DNA of 64,000 bases, taken from NCBI GenBank assembly GCA_964036045.1, contig OZ038397.1, positions 22,117,507 through 22,181,506 on the forward strand. The letters are read 5' to 3'. Both the position numbers and the translations under genes were made by a program. The notes beneath the pieces are model-generated. The model was not told the DNA's origin. It made no database searches and saw only the letters and a program-made list of their open reading frames with translations. Below are positions 44,701-56,700 of the stretch, in pieces; positions within the stretch are counted from its first letter, which is position 1; each line of letters starts with the position of its first letter. Origin of the DNA: Eutreptiella sp. 'Long Island Sound 2002' (Eukaryota; Euglenozoa; Euglenophyceae; Eutreptiales; Eutreptiaceae).

Positions 44701-47700
44701 CTTGACACTTACTGGGGGGCGCTTGGCACTTCCTGGGGGGTGCCTTCGTGATCACTGGGGGCCACTTTGTGTGTTCTGGGCGTGACTTGGCACTTACTGG
44801 GGGGCGCTTGGCACTTCCTGGGGGGTGCCTTCGTGATCACTGGGGGCCACTTTGTGTGTTCTGGGGGTGACTTGGCACTTACTGGGGGGCGCTTGGCACT
44901 TCCTGGGGGGTGCCTTCGTGATCACTGAGGGCCACTTTGTGTGTTCTGGGCGTGACTTGGCACTTACTGGGGGGCGCTTGGCACTTCCTGGGGGGTGCCT
45001 TGGTGATCACTGGGGGCCACTTTGTGTGTTCTGGGGGTGACTTGGCACTTACTGGGGGGCGCTTGGCACTTCCTGGGGGGTGCCTTCGTGATCACTGGGG
45101 GGCACTTTGTGTGTTCTGGGGGTGACTTGGCACTTACTGGGGGGCGCTTGGCACTTCCTGGGGGGTGTCTTCGTGATCACTGGGGGCCACTTTGTGTGTT
45201 CTGGGGGTGACTTGGCACTTCCTGGGGGGTGTCTTCGTGATCACTGGGGGCCACTTTGTGTGTTCTGGGGGTGACTTGACACTTACTGGGGGGCGCTTGG
45301 CACTTCCTGGGGGGTGCCTTCGTGATCACTGGGGGCCACTTTGTGTGTTTTGGGGGTGACTTGGCACTTACTGGGGGGCGCTTGGCACTTCCTGGGGGGT
45401 GCCTTCGTGATCACTGGGGGCCACTTTGTGTGTTCTGGGGGTGACTTGGCACTTCCTGGGGGGTGTCTTCGTGATCACTGGGGGCCACTTTGTGTGTTCT
45501 GGGGGTGACTTGACACTTACTGGGGGGCGCTTGGCACTTCCTGGGGGGTGCCTTCGTGATCACTGGGGGGCACTTTGTGTGTTCTGGGGGTGACTTGGCA
45601 CTTACTGGGGGGCGCTTGGCACTTCCTGGGGGGTGTCTTCGTGATCACTGGGGCCACTTTGTGTGTTCTGGGGGTGACTTGGCACTTACTGGGGGGCGCT
45701 TGGCACTTCCTGGGGGGTGCCTTCGTGATCACTGAGGGGCACTTTGTGTGTTTTGGGGGTGACTTGGCACTTACTGGGGGGCGCTTGGCACTTCCTGGGG
45801 GGTGCCTTCGTGATCAATGAGTGCCACTTTGTGTGTTCTGGGGGTGACTTGGCACTTACTGGGGGGCGCTTGGCACTTCCTGGGGGGTGCCTTCGTGATC
45901 ACTGAGGGCCACTTTGTGTGTTCTGGGCGTGACTTGGCACTTACTGGGGGGCGCTTGGCACTTCCTGGGGGGTGCCTTGGTGATCACTGGGGGCCACTTT
46001 GTGTGTTCTGGGGGTGACTTGGCACTTACTGGGGGGCGCTTGGCACTTCCTGGGGGGTGTCTTCGTGATCACTGGGGGGCACTTTGTGTGTTCTGGGGGT
46101 GACTTGGCACTTACTGGGGGGCGCTTGGCACTTCCTGGGGGGTGCCTTCGTGATCACTGGGGGCCACTTTGTGTGTTCTGGGGGTGACTTGACACTTACT
46201 GGGGGGCGCTTGGCACTTCCTGGGGGGTGCCTTCGTGATCACTGAGGGCCACTTTGTGTGTTCTGGGGGTGACTTGGCACTTACTGAGGGGCGCTTGGCA
46301 CTTCCTGGGGGGTGTCTTCGTGATCACTGGGGGCCACTTTGTGTGTTCTGGGGGTGACTTGACACTTACCTGGGGGCGCTTGGCACTTCCCGGGGGGTGC
46401 CTTCGTGATCACTGGGGCCACTTTGTGTGTTCTGGGGGTGACTTGGCACTTACTGGGGGGCGCTTGGCACTTCCTGGGGGGTGCCTTCGTGATCACTGAG
46501 GGGCACTTTGTGTGTTCTGGGGGTGACTTGGCACTTACTGGGGGGCGCTTGGCACTTCCTGGGGGGTGCCTTCGTGATCAATGAGTGCCACTTTGTGTGT
46601 TCTGGGGGTGACTTGGCACTTACTGGGGGGCGCTTGGCACTTCCTGGGGGGTGCCTTCGTGATCACTGGGGGCCACTTTGTGTGTTCTGGGGGTGACTTG
46701 GCACCTACTGGGGGGCGCTTGGCACTTCCTGGGGGGTGCCTTCGTGATCACTGGGGGGCACTTTGTGTGTTCTGGGGGTGACTTGGCACTTACTGGGGGG
46801 CGCTTGGCACTTCCTGGGGGGTGCCTTCGTGATCACTGGAGGGCACTTTGTGTGTTCTGGGGGTGACTTGGCACTTACTGGGGGGCGCTTGGCACTTCCT
46901 GGGGGGTGCCTTCGTGATCACTGGGGGGCACTTTGTGTGTTCTGGGGGTGACTTGGCACTGACTGGGGAGCGCTTGGCACTTCCTGGGGGGTGCCTTCGT
47001 GATCACTGGAGGGCACTTTGTGTGTTCTGGGGGTGACTTGGCACTTACTGGGGGGCGCTTGGCACTTCCTGGGGGGTGCCTTCGTGATCACTGGGGGGCA
47101 CTTTGTGTGTTCTGGGGGTGACTTGACACTTACTGGGGGGCGCTTGGCACTTCCTGGGGGGTGCCTTCGTGATCACTGGGGGCCACTTTGTGTGTTCTGG
47201 GGGTGACTTGACACTTACTGGGGGGCGCTTGGCACTTCCTGGGGGGTGTCTTCGTGATCACTGAGGGGCACTTTGTGTGTTCTGGGGGTGACTTGGCACT
47301 TACTGGGGGGCGCTTGGCACTTCCTGGGGGGTGCCTTCGTGATCACTGGGGGGCACTTTGTGTGTTCTGGGGGTGACTTGGCACTTACTGGGGGGCGCTT
47401 GGCACTTCCTGGGGGGTGCCTTCGTGATCACTGGGGGGCACTTTGTGTGTTCTGGGGGTGACTTGGCACTTACTGGGGGGCGCTTGGCACTTCCTGGGGG
47501 GTGTCTTCGTGATCACTGGGGGGCACTTTGTGTGTTCTGGGGGTGACTTGGCACTTACTGGGGGGCGCTTGGCACTTCCTGGGGGGTGCCTTCGTGATCA
47601 CTGGGGGCCACTTTGTGTGTTCTGGGGTTGACTTGACACTTACTGGGGGGCGCTTGGCACTTCCTGGGGGGTGCCTTCGTGATCACTGGGGGCCACTTTG

Positions 47701-50700
47701 TGTGTTCTGGGCGTGACTTGGCACTTACTGGGGGGCGCTTGGCACTTCCTGGGGGGTGCCTTCGTGATCACTGGGGGCCACTTTGTGTGTTCTGGGGGTG
47801 ACTTGGCACTTACTGGGGGGCGCTTGGCACTTCCTGGGGGGTGCCTTCGTGATCACTGAGGGCCACTTTGTGTGTTCTGGGCGTGACTTGGCACTTACTG
47901 GGGGGCGCTTGGCACTTCCTGGGGGGTGCCTTGGTGATCACTGGGGGCCACTTTGTGTGTTCTGGGGGTGACTTGGCACTTACTGGGGGGCGCTTGGCAC
48001 TTCCTGGGGGGTGCCTTCGTGATCACTGGGGGGCACTTTGTGTGTTCTGGGGGTGACTTGGCACTTACTGGGGGGCGCTTGGCACTTCCTGGGGGGTGCC
48101 TTCGTGATCACTGGGGGCCACTTTGTGTGTTCTGGGGGTGACTTGGCACTTACTGGGGGGCGCTTGGCACTTCCTGGGGGGTGCCTTCGTGATCACTGGG
48201 GGCCACTTTGTGTGTTTTGGGGGTGACTTGGCACTTACTGGGGGGCGCTTGGCACTTCCTGGGGGGTGCCTTCGTGATCACTGGGGGCCACTTTGTGTGT
48301 TCTGGGGGTGACTTGGCACTTCCTGGGGGGTGTCTTCGTGATCACTGGGGGCCACTTTGTGTGTTCTGGGGGTGACTTGACACTTACTGGGGGGCGCTTG
48401 GCACTTCCTGGGGGGTGCCTTCGTGATCACTGGGGGCCACTTTGTGTGTTTTGGGGGTGACTTGGCACTTACTGGGGGGCGCTTGGCACTTCCTGGGGGG
48501 TGCCTTCGTGATCACTGGGGGCCACTTTGTGTGTTCTGGGGGTGACTTGGCACTTCCTGGGGGGTGTCTTCGTGATCACTGGGGGCCACTTTGTGTGTTC
48601 TGGGGGTGACTTGACACTTACTGGGGGGCGCTTGGCACTTCCTGGGGGGTGTCTTCGTGATCACTGGGGGGCACTTTGTGTGTTCTGGGGGTGACTTGGC
48701 ACTTACTGGGGGGCGCTTGGCACTTCCTGGGGGGTGTCTTCGTGATCACTGGGGGGCACTTTGTGTGTTCTGGGGGTGACTTGGCACTTACTGGGGGGCG
48801 CTTGGCACTTCCTGGGGGGTGTCTTCGTGATCACTGGGGGGCACTTTGTGTGTTCTGGGGGTGACTTGGCACTTACTGGGGGGCGCTTGGCACTTCCTGG
48901 GGGGTGTCTTCGTGATCACTGGGGGGCACTTTGTGTGTTCTGGGGGTGACTTGGCACTTACTGGGGGGCGCTTGGCACTTCCTGAGGGGTGCCTTCGTGA
49001 TCACTGGGGGCCACTTTGTGTGTTCTGGGGGTGACTTGGCACTTACTGGGGGGCGCTTGGCACTTCCTGAGGGGTGCCTTCGTGATCACTGGGGGCCACT
49101 TTGTGTGTTCTGGGCGTGACTTGGCACTTACTGGGGGGCGCTTGGCACTTCCTGGTGGGTGTCTTCGTGATCACTGGGGGCCACTTCGTGTGTTCTGGGG
49201 GTGACTTGGCACTTACTGGGGGGCGCTTGGCACTTGCTGGGGGGTGCCTTCGTGATAACTGGGGGCCACTTTGTGTGTTCTGGGGGTGACTTGGCAGCAC
49301 TGACAGGTTCACCAAGGACATAAGGTCACCAAGGTGCAGCACGCATTCCGTGGCACAGGGCCTCAACCGGGCCCTGTCAACCCCCACCCCCTAGTAGGCC
49401 ACGGCACGGCACGGCACAAGCCGCCAACGCCCCCGCCCCCCCGTTCAACAACCGAAAACCTCGCCTACCGTGGGCCATCCCTGGGACCCTGGCACACCTT
49501 GATGAACGCGTCTTCCCCAAACGCCTCCTCCAAGAACATTCTCAGGGCCTCGATTTGGTAGTCCAAGGGGTCACCGGGGCTGCAATGGGGCAACACCAAC
49601 GGCTTGCCATTCAGACGGAACCCCATCAGCCCGGAAGGAGAGGGCCCGTCCTCGTCCCCGAATGTGTCCTCCTCATCTCCAAACGTGTCCTGAGAGCAGA
49701 GCGGGCATTCCATCCCAATCTCAAGCCCCCGGCCTGGCACGTCGCATCGTGTCACGCTCTGCAAGGGGTTCACAGGCTCCCCAACCAACACCTGCGATAC
49801 CGTTGGGCCGCACCCCTACACAGGGCATATGCAGCCGGCAGCTACCGGTACCCCTGCAGGATGGCCCACAGAGGGTCAGAATGAGCAGCGGCGAGAGGCC
49901 AATAGGCGCCGCCAAAGGCAAACAACGTAATACCGAGGCCTTGTGCCAACCCCCCCCCCCCCCCGCACCACAAAACTGTACCATAGTATCACAGTGTAAA
50001 TCAGCTTCGGCGCCTTGTAACAGCCCCGTCTCCGGGACGGCCGACCTCCGGAGTAGTCAAACAGGACAAGTCATGCGGGGGCTCCGTTGACACGACCAAA
50101 ACACGTTCGGGCCCACAGAGGGTCAGAATGAGCAGTGGTGAGAGGCCAATAGGCACCGCCAAAGGCAAACAACGTAATACCGAGGCCTTGTGCCCACCCC
50201 CCCCCCCCCCCCTCCGGAGGCAGAGACCGTTTGGTGTGGCCCTCGCCGATGGCCCCCGGACCAGCGCGGGCTGCACCGCCGTGTCCCCCTTGGCAGGGGC
50301 CGCAGGGGGGCAGCATGTGTACCATCCATGCACCCATGGGGTGGGCTAAGCACGCACATGTGCGTACATAAGGTCACCACCGGTGGCCAGCAAAGTCGAC
50401 GAGAATCAGTGCACGATTGGAGTGCGGTGCTTCGGGCGTACCGCGATCTGGTTTCATCCCCCTCTATCAGCCAGCACCTTCGATATGACGCCTCACCGAC
50501 CTCCTCCGGGGGGCAGGCCGCTGCACTAAGGGGGAGTCGCTCATACAACGGACGGTGCCTTGTGGGTACGAGGTTGGCACTGCTGCGCCATGGGCCTGCA
50601 GCCGGCGGCAAAGAGGAAACAGACTGGCCCCCACCCCCGACGGGTCAGCCCAGTTCCTCCCTCGGCCCTGAAGTGAAGGGACAGAGGGGGAATGATGGCA

Positions 50701-53700
50701 AAGCATCGGAGGGATAGTACACATGCTGCCCCCCCTGCGGCCCCTGCCAAGGGGGACACGGCGGTGCAGCCCGCGCTGGTCCGGGGGGCCATCGGCGAGG
50801 GCCACACCAAACGGTCTCTGCCTCGGAGGGGGGGGGGGGGGTCGGCACAAGGCCTCGGTAATATGTTGTTTGCCTTCGGCGCCTTCATGGACAACCACAA
50901 GAAGGAAACGCCAAGTTCCACTGTTCCAAAGGGTTGCGGAGACAGACCTACTGTTGTTCTGCCAAGGGGCGTTCTTCTCACGGGGGGTGTGTGGGGCAGG
51001 GTTTACATGAGCCCTGCTGTATCGAGAACTCCACAAGCGGAGAGGAAACAAGTAGCTAGAGGTGGGCGAGGCGTGGGGCAGGACACGGGGGGGGGGGGGA
51101 TGGCACAAGGCCTCGGTATCTGATTGTGTGCCTTTGGCGGCGTCTATTGGCCTCTCGCCACTGCTCTGACCCTCTGTGGGCCCGAACGTGTTTTGGTTGT
51201 GTGTGGGGGGGGGGGAGGGGGGGGGATTAGGGAAATACTAAAAGGGGGGGGGGGAGGCAGCCCTGCATTGGTCTAGACCAGAATATGCCGCCCCCACGCC
51301 TTTCGGGCTTGTGCCCCCACCCACACACCCACACACCCACACATGCAGCCACACCCTTGTGCAGGAACCAACAAGTAAATCACTGATGTCACCAGATGTG
51401 CAGGGCGGGTGTGTAACCCGTGTACCCCGGAAGGGGGGCAGGTACGTGAGGAGAGGCGGGACAGTGGCACCGATTTGCTGTGCCATGGTATTGGGGTCTT
51501 TGACCAGCTGTGCTCTGACATTGGGGCCGCGGAGGGGGAGGGGGTCATCAGGGCGTGCAGGGGAGCCATCGGGTCCAGGGATGGTAATGGGACACAGGAC
51601 TACATGGCCGTCTACAAGAACTCTGTGGGCTGGAACATCAGCGGCCATGTGACAGGGGCAGGGGGATTTCTGTCTGCAGTTCATCATATCGGCGTACAAC
51701 CAAAACACGTTCGGGCCCACAGAGGGTCAGGATGTGCAGTGGCGAGAGGCCGATGGGCGCCGCCAAAGGCACACAACGTAATACCGAGGCCTTGTGCCAC
51801 CCCCCCCCCCCCCCGGAGGCAGAGACCGTTTGGTGTGGCCCTCGCCGATGGCCGCGGACCAGCGCGGGCTGCACCGCCGTGTGCCTGGAGCTCAACAACT
51901 CTCCGGACTGTCTTTGGATTGCTTCGGACGATACGGATTGCTTTATTGAGTGCCTGCTTTTCGCACGCTGTGCCTACGAAAGAGGCTGAAACAAAACCAA
52001 ACCTCAGGAACAGCAGAGCTGTCCTGGACGTCTTTCGGTCTAATGAAGACAAAGTACATGCAGACATGTTCAGTGCCGAATGAAGCAAAAGAATCCCCCC
52101 ACACGCACACGCACACGCGCACGCACCCACGCACCCACGCACCCACGCACCCACGCACCCACGCACCCACGCACCCACGCACCCACGCACCCACGCACCC
52201 ACGCACCCACGCACCCGCGCACCCACGCACCCACGCACCCACGCACCCACGCACCCACGCACCCACGCACCCACGCACCCGCGCACCCACGCACCCACGC
52301 ACCCACGCACCCGCGCACCCACGCACCCACGCACCCACGCACCCACGCACCCACGCACCCGCGCACCCACGCACCCACGCACCCACGCACCCACGCACCC
52401 ACGCACCCACGCACCCACGCACCCACGCACCCACGCACCCACGCACCCACGCACCCGCGCACCCACGCACCCACGCACCCACGCACCCACGCACCCCCGC
52501 ACCCACGCACCCACGCACCCACGCACCCACGCACCCACGCACCCACGCACCCACGCACCCACGCACCCGCGCACCCGCGCACCCACGCACCCACGCACCC
52601 ACGCACCCACGCACCCACGCACCCACGCACCCACGCACCCACGCACCCACGCACCCACGCACCCACGCACCCACGCACCCACGCACCCACGCACCCACGC
52701 ACCCACGCACCCCCGCACCCGCGCACCCACGCACCCACGCACCCACGCACCCACGCACCCACGCACCCACGCACCCACGCACCCACGCACCCACGCACCC
52801 ACGCACCCACGCACCCACGCACCCCCGCACCCACGCACCCACGCACCCACGCACCCACGCACCCACGCACCCACGCACCCACGCACCCACGCACCCGCGC
52901 ACCCGCGCACCCACGCACCCACGCACCCACGCACCCACGCACCCACGCACCCACGCACCCACGCACCCACGCACCCACGCACCCACGCACCCACGCACCC
53001 ACGCACCCACGCACCCACGCACCCGCGCACCCGCGCACCCACGCACCCACGCACCCACGCACCCACGCACCCACGCACCCACGCACCCACGCACCCACGC
53101 ACCCACGCACCCGCGCACCCACGCACCCACGCACCCACGCATCCACGCACCCACGCACCCACGCACCCACGCACCCACGCACCCACGCACCCACGCACCC
53201 ACGCACCCACGCACCCACGCACCCACGCACCCACGCACCCACGCACCCACGCACCCACGCACCCGCGCACCCACGCACCCGCGCACCCACGCACCCACGC
53301 ACCCACGCACCCACGCACCCACGCACCCACGCACCCGCGCACCCACGCACCCACGCACCCGCGCACCCACGCACCCACGCACCCACGCACCCACGCACCC
53401 ACGCACCCACGCACCCGCGCACCCACGCACCCACGCACCCACGCACCCACGCACCCACGCACCCACGCACCCACGCACCCGCGCACCCACGCACCCACGC
53501 ACCCACGCACCCACGCACCCCCGCACCCCCGCACCCACGCACCCACGCACCCACGCACCCACGCACCCACGCACCCACGCACCCGCGCACCCACGCACCC
53601 ACGCACCCACGCACCCACGCACCCACGCACCCACGCACCCACGCACCCACGCACCCACGCACCCACGCACCCACGCACCCACGCACCCACGCACCCACGC

Positions 53701-56700
53701 ACCCGCGCACCCACGCACCCGCGCACCCACGCACCCGCGCACCCACGCACCCACGCACCCGCGCACCCACGCACCCACGCACCCACGCACCCACGCACCC
53801 GCGCACCCACGCACCCACGCACCCACGCACCCACGCACCCACGCACCCACGCACCCACGCACCCCCGCACCCACGCACCCACGCACCCACGCACCCACGC
53901 ACCCACGCACCCACGCACCCACGCACCCGCGCACCCACGCACCCACGCACCCACGCACCCACGCACCCACGCACCCACGCACCCACGCACCCGCGCACCC
54001 ACGCACCCACGCACCCACGCACCCACGCACCCACGCACCCGCGCACCCACGCACCCACGCACCCACGCACCCACGCACCCCCGCACCCACGCACCCACGC
54101 ACCCACGCACCCACGCACCCACGCACCCACGCACCCACGCACCCACGCACCCACGCACCCACGCACCCACGCACCCACGCACCCACGCACCCACGCACCC
54201 ACGCACCCACGCACCCACGCACCCACGCACCCACGCACCCGCGCACCCACGCACCCGCGCACCCACGCACCCACGCACCCACGCACCCACGCACCCACGC
54301 ACCCACGCACCCACGCACCCGCGCACCCACGCACCCACGCACCCACGCACCCACGCACCCACGCACCCACGCACCCACGCACCCACGCACCCACGCACCC
54401 ACGCACCCACGCACCCACGCACCCACGCACCCACGCACCCACGCACCCACGCACCCACGCACCCGCGCACCCACGCACCCACGCACCCACGCACCCACGC
54501 ACCCACGCACCCGCGCACCCACGCACCCACGCACCCACGCACCCACGCACCCGCGCACCCACGCACCCGCGCACCCACGCACCCACGCACCCACGCACCC
54601 ACGCACCCGCGCACCCGCGCACCCACGCACCCACGCACCCACGCACCCACGCACCCGCGCACCCGCGCACCCACGCACCCACGCACCCGCGCACCCACGC
54701 ACCCACGCACCCACGCACCCACGCACCCACGCACCCACGCACCCACGCACCCACGCACCCACGCACCCACGCACCCACGCACCCGCGCACCCGCGCACCC
54801 ACGCACCCACGCACCCGCGCACCCACGCACCCACGCACCCACGCACCCACGCACCCACGCACCCACGCACCCACGCACCCACGCACCCACGCACCCACGC
54901 ACCCACGCACCCGCGCACCCACGCACCCACGCACCCACGCACCCACGCACCCACGCACCCACGCACCCGCGCACCCACGCACCCACGCACCCGCGCACCC
55001 ACGCAGCCACGCACCCACGCACCCACGCACCCACGCACCCACGCACCCACGCACCCACGCACCCGCGCACCCACGCACCCACGCACCCGCGCACCCGCGC
55101 ACCCACGCACCCACGCACCCACGCACCCACGCACCCGCGCACCCACGCACCCACGCACCCACGCACCCACGCACCCACGCACCCACGCACCCACGCACCC
55201 ACGCACCCACGCACCCACGCACCCACGCACCCACGCACCCACGCACCCACGCACCCACGCACCCACGCACCCACGCACCCACGCACCCGCACACCCACGC
55301 ACCCACGCACCCACGCACCCACGCACCCACGCACCCACGCACCCACGCACCCGCGCACCCACGCACCCGCGCACCCACGCACCCACGCACCCACGCACCC
55401 ACGCACCCACGCACCCACGCACCCACGCACCCACGCACCCGCGCACCCACGCACCCACGCACCCGCGCACCCACACACCCACGCACCCACGCACCCACGC
55501 ACCCACGCACCCACGCACCCACGCACCCACGCACCCACGCACCCACGCACCCACGCACCCACGCACCCACGCACCCACGCACCCGCGCACCCACGCACCC
55601 ACGCACCCACGCACCCACGCACCCACGCACCCACGCACCCACGCACCCACGCACCCACGCACCCACGCACCCACGCACCCACGCACCCACGCACCCACGC
55701 ACCCACGCACCCACGCACCCGCGCACCCACGCACCCACGCACCCACGCACCCACGCACCCACGCACCCACGCACCCACGCACCCACGCACCCACGCACCC
55801 ACACACCCACGCACCCACGCACCCACGCACCCACGCACCCACGCACCCACGCACCCACGCACCCACGCACCCACGCACCCGCGCACCCACGCACCCACGC
55901 ACCCACGCACCCACGCACCCACGCACCCACGCACCCACGCACCCACGCACCCACGCGCGCACACACACGATGGCGACTGCAAACAAACACAACGAGGTAG
56001 CAAAGCGGTGAGGCAAGAAAGACCCCCTCGCAGCCTTTCGGAGGGGGTCCCACAGGGAAAGGGGGACCCCATGTCAAAGAACAGCCACTCCAATTCGGGC
56101 ATGGCCCCGCATTGCAATGGCCCTACAGACGGTCCAACCCTCGGTCAATACCCATTGCAATCCCGTGCACACCTGCCCATCACCTTCAAACACCACCGCC
56201 GGAGGTTGGACCGCTGCCTTCTCTGCCCCGTCCCCTGGGGACGGGGTTGGCTCGTCCTGCAACTGCGGCGCCCCGTACTTAGCGGCGGCGTCCTGCTTCT
56301 GCCCCCGACTGCCGGGACGCGACGACGGCGCCACAAGGTCCGCGAGGTCATCGAGGCAATCGCGGTGCCGAGAGGCCTCCCCCGTTTCCGGCATCGACGC
56401 CGGCGATCGCAGCCCCCGGTCCTCGATGCCGCCGGGCGGCCCCAGCGACTCCTGCGTCGCGGGACGCGCGTGCGACCCGTCGGGGGCCCGCTGCGCGTTC
56501 GCCCGGAGCTGTGGCTTGACCTGCGGGGCCGAGCGCTTGCGCGCGGCCACGGCGGGGGGGCGCTCGCTGCTGGAGGCGCGGGGCTTGGGCTTCGCGGAGG
56601 GTGTGGCCCACTTGCTCCGGGCGTCGGCGGAGGCGCGCCTTCCGATGTGCATCCGGGGCTTCTTGTTGTTGGAGCCGCGGCTGCTGGGCGACGAGGCCTC

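Larger units (their letters stand above)
29740..49497 (-). other. Giant last NEK intron (19,758 bp)
   Basis: Donor AAG|GTGTGC at 49497 and acceptor GTCCGCTCAG at 29740, phase 0. About 92% of the intron is the 85-bp minisatellite. The rest holds a repeat D copy and a degenerate ~50-bp repeat. Both flanking exons are unique and together make one recognisable C-terminal domain. Confidence 0.7.
49759..56172 (-). other. NEK intron of 6.4 kb with B/C repeats and an 8-bp satellite
   Basis: Between the exons at 56173 and 49758. From right to left it holds the 8-bp array (52121-55955), three B/C repeat units (49866-51890) and G/C homopolymers. The stretch 51240-51690 has protein-like frames on both strands, but none has splice sites that fit the gene. 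Confidence 0.65.

Noticed and set aside
31029-49289. Serial 62-codon ORFs in the 85-bp array
   Set aside because: A direct consequence of an 85-bp period; start and stop recur every three units.
13731-49297. Common origin of the two 85-bp arrays (13.7 kb and 31-49 kb)
   Set aside because: The period is equal but the sequences are unrelated by eye; only G-runs are shared.
51238-51720. Exon or gene in the NEK intron
   Set aside because: Both strands give protein-like frames (AHRVLVDGHVVLCPI on minus; DSGTDLLCHGIGVFDQLC on plus), but neither has convincing splice sites or a known domain.
51684-56117. ORFs of 1,300-1,480 codons on both strands over the 8-bp satellite
   Set aside because: An 8-bp unit without stop codons leaves many frames open; the peptides are only repeats of RGCVGAWV or THPRTHAP types and overlap each other on both strands.
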